NCBI GenBank assembly: GCA_002297865.1
Contig: DBKX01000344.1
Span: forward strand, 1-24,151
Reading direction: 5' to 3'
Source: Lachnoclostridium sp. UBA739
GTDB taxonomy: Bacteria > Bacillota_A > Clostridia > Lachnospirales > Lachnospiraceae
DNA: 24,151 bases
Part shown: one piece after another, positions 17,276-24,151 of the stretch
How positions within the stretch are numbered: position 1 is the first letter of the stretch
Layout of the letters: each line of letters begins with the position of its first letter
The notes under the pieces: generated by a model
The model's input: only the letters and a program-made list of their open reading frames with translations
Databases searched by the model: none
What the model was told of the DNA's origin: nothing
Translations under genes and position numbers: made by a program

Positions 17276-20200
17276 ATGTACATAAATTTAATAGAGGTTA
17301 TTACTTCAAAGGGGGAGGAAGATAATCGGGGGATTTATTTTATACGGGGCGAGGACGTGGAAGAATTCCTTTCGTATAAAGAACTATACGAGCTAGCGTG
17401 GAGACAGAAGCAATGCATGATAGAAAAAGGATTGAAAGCAAAGACGGAAGTAATACTACAATATGAAGATAATAGAGAATTTTTAATCGCTTTTTGGGCA
17501 TGTATACTTGGAAGAATGATTCCAGTGCCGCTTACAGCACAAAAAGGAAGAGAATCTGTAGAACAGGTGTTGAAAATTTACAGACAGTTAAGGAAACCTT
17601 ATATTGCAACGACAAATTCAAGACGAAAAGAAATAGTGAATGCTTTAGACGAGAATGATGTAATAAATATACATATATATGATAATTCTGGGAATTACCA
17701 ATTGAGTAAATGCGTGGAAGCACCTGTTAACTGCAATCCAGATGATGTTGCATTTTTACAATTTTCTTCTGGCTCTACAGGAGCACCAAAAGGAGTTCAA
17801 ATTTCTCACAATAATCTTCTGGAGAATTTTAAAGGAATGGTAGAAGACAGCGAGGTAGTTGAGACAGATTCTATACTTAGCTGGATGCCGCTTTATCACA
17901 ATATTGGTCTTATTGTAAGTCATATGCTGGGAATTTATTGCAATATAGACAGCTATCTTATGAGTACTGAATTATTTATTTACCGACCTTATCTTTGGAT
18001 GGAGAAAATCAGTGAACACAAAGTTACCTTGACATGCAGTCCGAATTTTGGATACCGTTATTATTTACGAGGCATTATGAACCGGGATTGTAGTAAGCTA
18101 GACTTATCCAATTTAAGAATTATTTTAAATGGTGCAGAACCGATCTCATTGAAAGCATGCAATACTTTCTTGGAAATGATGAAGCAATATCATCTTAGAG
18201 AAAATGTATTCCAGACTGGGTATGGCTTATCTGAAGCTACAGTTTCTGTTACATCCACTAAAGTAGGAAGACCTTTAGAAAACATATGGATTTGTGGGGA
18301 AAATCAAAATATAGGTGCACCAGTACAATTCCTAAATTCTGAAGCGGAAAGTTCATTTGCAGTGGAACTGGTGAAAGTGGGACGGGCACATCGCAACAAT
18401 GAAATCAGAATTGTGGATGAAGATGGTAACGTGTTAGAAGAAGATTATTTTGGTGAGATACAGGTTGGAGGCGCCATTATAAGCAGTGGATACTATGATG
18501 GACTAAATCAGAATGAAAAAATGAAAATTCAGGATGGCTGGCTTAATACAGGAGATATTGGTTTTATCCATGAAGGTGAGCTGCTTATAAGCGGCAGAAA
18601 AAAAGACATTATATTTGTAAATGGCAAGAATTATTACTGCAATGATTTAGAGAACATCATAAAAGAAGAATATCCTAACTGTGAATGTGCTATTTGTGGT
18701 GTGTTTAGGGAAGAGGAAGAACGAGATCAGATTATTTTGTTTTTGGTGAAGGGGGAACAGACGTTTATTGAACTTCGCAAGTTTGGTGATTATTCAAGAA
18801 AGAAAATTGCAAGACGAACCGGCGTTATTCTTGATAAAGTAGTTTTAATCAATGAGATACCAAAGACAAATAGCGGCAAGATACAAAGATTCCAGCTAAA
18901 AGAATGGATCGAGAAAGGGAATTACTATGATTTGTACCGTCAATATTCCAGAGCACAGGTCATTGATATTATCGAAGAACAGCTAAAAAATGTGCTAGGT
19001 TTTACCATAGATGATTTGGATGAGAGCATTGTAGAAGCGGGAGTCAATTCAATGAAGGCGGCCCAGTTCCACAAGCTGATGTCCCAAGTAATAGAAATGG
19101 AACTGCCGGTTTCTATTGTATACGATTATCCTTCTGTAAATGCAATGGCAGACTTTATATTAGGAGAAAAACAAGAAGATCACGAGAAGCAGGAAAGAAC
19201 AGAAATATTTCAGACAGAAGACATTGCAGTAATTGGTATGGCATGCCAGTTTCCGAAAGGGGCGGATACAAAAGAACTGTACTGGTCAAAACTGTTAGAA
19301 GAATACGATGGGATAACGGGTATTCCGGAGGAACGTAAGGAATTAAAGGAATATTGTGAAAAGAATCGAGTGGATTTAAAAGGAGGTTTCTTATGGGATG
19401 TTGACCAGTTTGATGCTGGACTTTTTGGAATTACACCGAAAGAAGCGAAATATTTAGACCCACAACAGAGGTTATTGCTAAAAAATAGTTATCTGGCTTT
19501 GCAGGATGCATGTCTGGATATAAAAGAATTAAGAGGAAGCAGGACCGGTGTATACATAGGAATTTCCAATTCGGATTATAAGGAAATTATGCCGAAAGAA
19601 GAGGCCGTATCCTATATGCTGTCTGGAAATATGAACAATATGGCAGCAGGCAGAATCAGTTATACGTTTGATTTTCATGGGCCGGCATTAGTGGTAGATA
19701 CCGCATGTTCTTCGTCACTGGTTGCAATACATCAGGCTGTATTAAGTCTTCATTCGGGGGAATCTGATATGGCCTTGGCTGGAGGAGTTAACTGTATATT
19801 TTCACCATACGGGTATCTTGGCCTTAAGGAAATGAATGCACTATCCAAAACAGGACATTGCCACACATTTGATGAGGAAGCGGATGGATATGTACGAAGC
19901 GAAGGATGTGGTGTGGTTGTACTAAAACGCTATCAAGATGCAATTGAAAATGGTGACCACATATATGCGGTTATCAAAGGCAGTGCAGTGAATAGTGATG
20001 GCTGGAGCAGTGGACTTACTGCACCAAATGGAACGGCGCAAGTCAGGGTTATGAGACAAGCCTTAAAAAATGCAGGGGTAATGGCTTCCGAAGTGTCATT
20101 TGTGGAGACCCATGGGACAGGAACGAAACTGGGAGATCCTCAGGAAATGAATGCACTCAATCTTGTATATGGGGATAGAGAAAAAGAGCTTTATCTGGGA

Positions 20201-21766
20201 GCTGGTAAAACCAATATAGGTCATACGGAAAGTGCTGCCGGAATTGCAGCCTTTATCAAAACTGTGTTAGCAGTCTATTATGGAAAAATACCAGCAAACC
20301 GAGGAGTTCACGTACTTAATCATCTGATACCGTGGCAATCCATGAAGTTTCAAGTACCTACTGCCATGGTTGAGTGGAGAGAACCATGTCGAATAGCAGG
20401 TATCAGTTCGTTTGGTCTTAGTGGAACCAATGCTCATATGATTGTAGGGCAAGCCGAGCAGCCAAAACATTATGAGTTTCCTAAATTAGTACCACAGGTT
20501 TTAACAATATCGGCAAGGAAGAAAGAGCTGCTAGTGAAGGAAATAGAAAATATGGCAGATTTTCTTGAAGAGACTACAAATCCCCTCGATCGCATTGTGT
20601 TTACTGCTAATCGTTGCAGGGCAGGAGAAAAATACAGGGCTGCAGTAGTGGCAAGAACAAGAGAAGAATATATAAAACGTTTACGTGAAAAATCTAAATT
20701 CCTTAAGAATGGTATGCTAGACACCGTTTCAAAAAACAATAAAACAGTACTGCTTTTTGGTGGAATACAAAAGTTAACTTTGGAAGGCTTTCAAAACTTA
20801 TATGAGAATAATTTTATTTTCCAGAAGGCAGTAAATGAATGTCAAGAGATACTAATGAAAGAATACGATGTGGATGTTATGGCATATCTTCACGGTGAGG
20901 ATAATGAGAATCCATTGACAAACATGTATTTATATATGACGTCAGAATATGGAATTCTTAAGATGATTCAGTATTTTGGAGTTAAAATAAATGCTATATT
21001 AGGGCATAGATATGGCGAGTGGATTGGAGCTGTAGCGGCAGGAATAATCTCACTGCAACAGGCGTTTTTGTTTGCAACAGGAGTGGAACAGATAAAAGCG
21101 AAATACGGAAAACGATTAAACACGTCCTTAGTATTTCTATCAGAAGAGAGTGGGATGGAGATGCTTGATAAGGAAAGGCAAACAGGAATGCATTTACTTT
21201 CTGTAAATACGAAAGAGAGTCTAGTAGTAGGATATGAAGAAACTTCAAAGTTTCAGTCTTTTGTACAAGAGCATGATATTTCGCATTTGGAACTGCCAGA
21301 TTGTGATGTAAACTGGATAGAAGACAAAGAGGCTGCAGTACAGGAATTTAGTAAGCTCATAGGCAACGAAGATATGCAAGAGGAAGAGATTCCTTATTGC
21401 AGTACTGCTAGAAGTTTTGTAGAGTACAGGAAAAGTGAACCAAGAAAAATGTTTGGCTGGTTATTAGAAGAAGATTCGCATATATTGCGAGCTATGCAGA
21501 AAACGGAAGGATTAGATTGTGATATTTATGTAGAGTGTAATGTACGACCATACTTGTCAGTAATGGCAGAACAGGATTTGAAAGAAGAAAGGATTATATT
21601 ACCAATAATAAGAAAAGCAGGAGATGAGGAATTGCAGGTAAGAGATACCATAAGGAAATTGTACGAATATGGCGTGGATGTAGATTTCGGGGTAAAGAAC
21701 GTGCAGGGAGACTGGCTGATTCAATTACCAGGTAAGGAGTGGAAGCAAAGTAGATATTGGTTTTAA
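17276..21766 (+). CDS. Hybrid synthase: fatty acyl-AMP ligase - ACP - ketosynthase - degenerate acyltransferase
   Basis: A 1496-residue protein. ATG 17276 is preferred; the GTG at 17267 falls within the ribosome site. Domains: FAAL (about 1-560) with SSGSTGAPKG near 163-172, SWMPLYHNIGLI, YGLSEATV and TGDIGF; ACP (about 565-640) with the phosphopantetheine Ser592 in GVNSMKA; KS (about 650-1070) with Cys811 in DTACSSS, His946 in HGTGT and His983 in NIGH, all intact; AT-like (about 1155-1496). In the AT the three key sites are altered: GQGSQ reads GGIQK, GHSxGE reads GHRYGE (Arg1245 in place of the nucleophile serine), and the catalytic histidine motif is lost, so it is probably inactive, although the post-AT ending SRYWF remains. 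The protein would adenylate a fatty acid, load it on the ACP and extend it by one malonyl unit placed on the next ACP. No ketoreductase is present, leaving a beta-keto acyl chain. Confidence 0.9.
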   Translation: MYINLIEVITSKGEEDNRGIYFIRGEDVEEFLSYKELYELAWRQKQCMIEKGLKAKTEVILQYEDNREFLIAFWACILGRMIPVPLTAQKGRESVEQVLKIYRQLRKPYIATTNSRRKEIVNALDENDVINIHIYDNSGNYQLSKCVEAPVNCNPDDVAFLQFSSGSTGAPKGVQISHNNLLENFKGMVEDSEVVETDSILSWMPLYHNIGLIVSHMLGIYCNIDSYLMSTELFIYRPYLWMEKISEHKVTLTCSPNFGYRYYLRGIMNRDCSKLDLSNLRIILNGAEPISLKACNTFLEMMKQYHLRENVFQTGYGLSEATVSVTSTKVGRPLENIWICGENQNIGAPVQFLNSEAESSFAVELVKVGRAHRNNEIRIVDEDGNVLEEDYFGEIQVGGAIISSGYYDGLNQNEKMKIQDGWLNTGDIGFIHEGELLISGRKKDIIFVNGKNYYCNDLENIIKEEYPNCECAICGVFREEEERDQIILFLVKGEQTFIELRKFGDYSRKKIARRTGVILDKVVLINEIPKTNSGKIQRFQLKEWIEKGNYYDLYRQYSRAQVIDIIEEQLKNVLGFTIDDLDESIVEAGVNSMKAAQFHKLMSQVIEMELPVSIVYDYPSVNAMADFILGEKQEDHEKQERTEIFQTEDIAVIGMACQFPKGADTKELYWSKLLEEYDGITGIPEERKELKEYCEKNRVDLKGGFLWDVDQFDAGLFGITPKEAKYLDPQQRLLLKNSYLALQDACLDIKELRGSRTGVYIGISNSDYKEIMPKEEAVSYMLSGNMNNMAAGRISYTFDFHGPALVVDTACSSSLVAIHQAVLSLHSGESDMALAGGVNCIFSPYGYLGLKEMNALSKTGHCHTFDEEADGYVRSEGCGVVVLKRYQDAIENGDHIYAVIKGSAVNSDGWSSGLTAPNGTAQVRVMRQALKNAGVMASEVSFVETHGTGTKLGDPQEMNALNLVYGDREKELYLGAGKTNIGHTESAAGIAAFIKTVLAVYYGKIPANRGVHVLNHLIPWQSMKFQVPTAMVEWREPCRIAGISSFGLSGTNAHMIVGQAEQPKHYEFPKLVPQVLTISARKKELLVKEIENMADFLEETTNPLDRIVFTANRCRAGEKYRAAVVARTREEYIKRLREKSKFLKNGMLDTVSKNNKTVLLFGGIQKLTLEGFQNLYENNFIFQKAVNECQEILMKEYDVDVMAYLHGEDNENPLTNMYLYMTSEYGILKMIQYFGVKINAILGHRYGEWIGAVAAGIISLQQAFLFATGVEQIKAKYGKRLNTSLVFLSEESGMEMLDKERQTGMHLLSVNTKESLVVGYEETSKFQSFVQEHDISHLELPDCDVNWIEDKEAAVQEFSKLIGNEDMQEEEIPYCSTARSFVEYRKSEPRKMFGWLLEEDSHILRAMQKTEGLDCDIYVECNVRPYLSVMAEQDLKEERIILPIIRKAGDEELQVRDTIRKLYEYGVDVDFGVKNVQGDWLIQLPGKEWKQSRYWF

Positions 21767-21782
21767 GGAAGGTGAGGATACA

Positions 21783-23774
21783 ATGCAAAAGATAATTGAA
21801 AAGATAAAAGCATTGATTCAGGAGGTGTCTGGAATTAGTGCAGAAGAAATAGAGATTGACTGTAATTTATTTTCACTTGGCTTAGATTCTCTTATGTTAG
21901 TTCAGATAAAGAAGCGAATTGATAAGGAATTTCAGATTGAGATTCCAATGGCAAGAGTAATGAGCGATTTAGATACGATTGAGAAGATTGCTGATTTTAT
22001 CGAAAGTGCTGGGGGAAGAGAACAAGAAATTGTTGTGGAACCTGTAACCCTTAAGGAAGAAAAAGAATCTGAAATTATTACTGTATGCGAAGCGCTAGAA
22101 GAAACAAAAAAGCCTGTTATGTCTAGAACAGCGGTACAAGGGGAAGAACTGCAAAGCATACTTGAGATGCAGATGAGAGTGATGGCAGATTCTCTACAAA
22201 ATCTTGCAGCAAAACAGCTTGAAGTAATCGGACGACAAAATATCGTGAAAGCGGTTCCAGAGAAAAAAGAGAAACAGGAAACAATGCAGTTACCTGAAAA
22301 GACGGTTCCAGCAAAGAGTCCAAAAAAGGAATTTCCACAGATTAATTTCCGTGCGGTAAAAATGGATAGAGACATTTTTACAGAAGAACAGAAGCGGTTT
22401 ATTAAAGAATTTATTATAAGATATAATCAGAAAACAAGAAAAAGCAAAGAATATCCAAGAGACAATAGAAAGCAGTTCTGTGACTGGATTGCATCTTTGA
22501 ACTTCAGGACAGATTTTAAAGAATTAATCTATCCAATTGTATCGGATCATTCTCAAGGCTCGAAATTTTGGGATTTAGATGGAAATCAGTATCTAGATAT
22601 GGCAATAGGATATGGAGTGCATTATTTTGGACACCGTCCACAGTTCATTGTAGATGCCTTGCAGCAGCAGATTGCTGAGGGTTACGAAACAGGACCACAG
22701 ACTGATCTTGGAGGAGAAGTGTCAGAATTAATCTGTAAGATAACAGGTGCTGAACGTGTTGCGTTTTCAAACACTGGTTCAGAGGCTGTTATGGCAGCAC
22801 TTCGAATTGCAAGAACTGTTAATAAAAAACCGAAGATTGTAATGTTTAAAGGATCTTATCATGGCAACTTTGACTGTGTACTTGCAGAATCCTTGGATGG
22901 CACTACATTTCCAACATCACCAGGAACCATGCCTGGAATGGTAGAAGATGTAATGGTCTTAGAATACGACAAGGAAGAATCTTTGAAAATAATTGAAGAA
23001 CATGGTTCAGAAATTGCAGGTGTCATTGTGGAACCGGTGCAAAGCAGAAATCCTGGATTACAGCCCAAAGAGTTTTTACATAAATTGAGAGCATTAACAG
23101 AACGGATTCACGCTGCCCTTATTTTCGATGAAATGATTACTGGATTTCGTATCTGTCCAGGTGGCTGCCAGGAGTACTTTGGAGTACGTGCAGATATTGC
23201 AACTTACGGGAAAATTGTAGGTGGCGGTTTGCCAATCGGTATCGTTGCAGGTAAGGCAAAATATCTAGATGCTGTAGATGGTGGATACTGGAATTATGGT
23301 GATGATTCCTACCCAGAAAGCGAGATGACCTTCTTTGCAGGTACTTTCTGTAAACATCCATTAAGCCTTGCAGCATCCAGAGCAGTGCTTCGTTTTATTG
23401 AACAAAATGAAGGAGAGTTGCAGAAACAGGTAAATGAGCTGACTGCGTGGTTTGTAGAACAGGTAAATGCGTATTTTCAAGAAGAATGTGTACCACTTCA
23501 TGTAAATTATTTTGGTTCAGAATTTCGCTTTGAATCTTTTGGAAAATATGATTTATCCAAGCTTCCAGCAGAAATAGAATTATTTTTCTATCTGCTTATG
23601 GAAAAAGGAATTTACATATGGGAGAAACGCACTTGTTTCTTTTCAGCAGCCCATACAATGGAAGATGCAAAGCTATTCTTAGCGGCAATTAAGGAAAGTG
23701 TAGAAGAAATGAGAAGGGGCGGATTTGTGTTCGCATCAGAAGATGGGTTAAGTTCAAGAAAAAAAGCTTACTAA
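21783..23774 (+). CDS. ACP - linker - class III PLP aminotransferase (beta-amino acyl forming)
   Basis: A 663-residue protein with GGAAGGTGAGG before its ATG. Residues 1-75 form an ACP with Ser36 in LGLDSLML. Residues about 80-200 are a charged linker with a helical, coiled-coil-like stretch (LQSILEMQMRVMADSL region), as seen before AMT domains. Residues about 235-650 are a glutamate-1-semialdehyde-type aminotransferase: NTGSEAVMAALRIAR, Asp449 in LIFDEMITGFR (PLP ring contact) and Lys477 in YGKIVGGGLPIG (Schiff base). In iturin-family synthetases an AMT of this kind turns the ACP-bound beta-keto acyl chain into a beta-amino acyl chain while still on the carrier. Here it would act on the product of the preceding KS. 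The frame stops at TAA 23772; a run of seven A at 23759-23765 just before it offers a -1 shift into the condensation-domain frame. Confidence 0.9.
   Translation: MQKIIEKIKALIQEVSGISAEEIEIDCNLFSLGLDSLMLVQIKKRIDKEFQIEIPMARVMSDLDTIEKIADFIESAGGREQEIVVEPVTLKEEKESEIITVCEALEETKKPVMSRTAVQGEELQSILEMQMRVMADSLQNLAAKQLEVIGRQNIVKAVPEKKEKQETMQLPEKTVPAKSPKKEFPQINFRAVKMDRDIFTEEQKRFIKEFIIRYNQKTRKSKEYPRDNRKQFCDWIASLNFRTDFKELIYPIVSDHSQGSKFWDLDGNQYLDMAIGYGVHYFGHRPQFIVDALQQQIAEGYETGPQTDLGGEVSELICKITGAERVAFSNTGSEAVMAALRIARTVNKKPKIVMFKGSYHGNFDCVLAESLDGTTFPTSPGTMPGMVEDVMVLEYDKEESLKIIEEHGSEIAGVIVEPVQSRNPGLQPKEFLHKLRALTERIHAALIFDEMITGFRICPGGCQEYFGVRADIATYGKIVGGGLPIGIVAGKAKYLDAVDGGYWNYGDDSYPESEMTFFAGTFCKHPLSLAASRAVLRFIEQNEGELQKQVNELTAWFVEQVNAYFQEECVPLHVNYFGSEFRFESFGKYDLSKLPAEIELFFYLLMEKGIYIWEKRTCFFSAAHTMEDAKLFLAAIKESVEEMRRGGFVFASEDGLSSRKKAY
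23759..23765 (+). promoter_or_regulatory. A7 slippery heptamer (possible -1 frameshift or transcript slippage site)
   Basis: In the aminotransferase frame the codons are AGA AAA AAA GCT, so the seven As stand in the X XXY YYZ phase (A AAA AAA) of a -1 frameshift site. A -1 slip here skips the TAA at 23772 and reads on without a stop through AGC TTA CTA ACA into the condensation domain. No clear stimulating stem-loop was identified. A homopolymer sequencing error (A7 for A8) would look the same. Confidence 0.45.
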
Positions 23775-23812
23775 CAAAGAAAGAAGGTGATGGCGAAGTT
23801 ACCTTATGTCAG

Positions 23813-24151
23813 GTGACGAAAGCACAGAAGCGGTATTTTTTATTAAGCCAGATGGAGAAAAATGAGGAAGGAACACATCTTACCTCTGCATTTCTGCTGA
23901 CAGGTGCATTTCAGACGGAGCGAGTAGAAGAAATATTTCAGAAAATCGTTGATAGTCAGGAATCACTACGTTCCTGCTATGCTTTACAAGATGGAGAACT
24001 TATGCTGAAAGTTCAAAAGCATTGCAAAATAGAAGTGAAGCAGGAAGCTGGCAATGAATCCGATGTGCAAAAATATATAAAAGATTTTATTAAGCCATTT
24101 GATTTGTTTAGGGCTCCTCTTATGCACGTAAAAGTGATCCAGCTATCAGAT
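23813..24151 (+). CDS. NRPS condensation domain (start uncertain, 3' end outside window)
   Basis: The visible 113 codons show the start of a condensation domain: VTKAQKRYFLLSQME (C1 motif), ESLRS (a weakened C2 motif) and FDLFRAPLMHVKVI before C3; the HHxxxDG active site lies beyond the window. It would join the beta-amino acyl chain to the first amino acid of a peptide. The start is unclear. GTG 23813 has no ribosome site, and the residues just before it in the same frame (GEVTLC) look like domain sequence. The GAAGGTG at 23784 precedes ATG 23790, but that frame stops after eight codons. The frame is open back to 23693, which spans the A7 run, so this domain may be the C-terminal part of the aminotransferase protein reached by a -1 shift, matching the AMT-C fusion in iturin-family synthetases. 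Confidence 0.75.
   Translation, partial: MTKAQKRYFLLSQMEKNEEGTHLTSAFLLTGAFQTERVEEIFQKIVDSQESLRSCYALQDGELMLKVQKHCKIEVKQEAGNESDVQKYIKDFIKPFDLFRAPLMHVKVIQLSD

Noticed and set aside
21932..22375. Minus-strand open frame (147 codons) opposite the ACP-linker
   Set aside because: Low-complexity Ser/Phe/Cys translation arising from the charged linker on the plus strand; no ribosome site seen.
23790..23816. Short frame MAKLPYVR starting at ATG 23790
   Set aside because: Stops after eight codons and its ribosome-like site is only 2 nt away. It is kept only as one explanation of the frame break before the condensation domain.
1..24151. CRISPR arrays, tRNA or rRNA genes, insertion sequences
   Set aside because: No regularly spaced repeats, cloverleaf, rRNA-like stretch, transposase or terminal inverted repeats were seen.

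Overview
The window is low-GC, tightly packed DNA from a Firmicute, most likely a Clostridia member of the Lachnospiraceae type. The pointers are AGGAGG-type ribosome sites, TTG and GTG starts, a single-chain glycyl-tRNA synthetase, and the gene order M16C protease - era - yqzL - recO - lipoprotein - glyQS. This placement is inferred from gene content; no search was run. All supported genes lie on the plus strand.

Region 1 (1-858): the 3' part of a class V (alanine/serine-glyoxylate type) aminotransferase gene, closed by a strong hairpin terminator.

Region 2 (about 863-9735): a compact, probably single-transcript operon of eight genes. In order these are a PP-loop ATPase of the WbpG/N-acetyl-sugar amidotransferase type, a short UbiA-like membrane protein, a PEP-synthase/rifampin-phosphotransferase-like enzyme, a BtaA-like (DUF3419) aminocarboxypropyl transferase, a phytol/dolichol-kinase-like membrane protein, a two-part GNAT acyltransferase and an acyl-adenylating enzyme (seven named; the eighth function-bearing unit is not present, so the operon has seven genes in total). 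The combination of a lipid headgroup enzyme, prenyl-lipid type membrane enzymes, an unusual phosphotransferase, an acyl activator and an acyltransferase suggests a pathway for a modified, membrane-associated amino or prenyl lipid. I do not recognise it as a described system, and it is the best candidate here for something new.

Region 3 (9766-16938): a conserved housekeeping block with its own promoter: M16C metalloprotease, Era GTPase, a YqzL-family small protein, RecO, a small lipoprotein and glycyl-tRNA synthetase, ended by a hairpin terminator.

Region 4 (16939-24151): about 330 bp of AT-rich regulatory DNA, then the start of a hybrid PKS/NRPS cluster that runs off the right end. The first protein is FAAL-ACP-KS-AT-like; the second is ACP-linker-aminotransferase (class III); a condensation domain follows. 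There is no ketoreductase, so the order fits building a beta-amino fatty acid and passing it to a peptide, as in the iturin/mycosubtilin family. Two oddities stand out: the AT domain has lost its catalytic residues, and the condensation domain lies in the -1 frame relative to the aminotransferase, joined to it by an A7 slippery heptamer.
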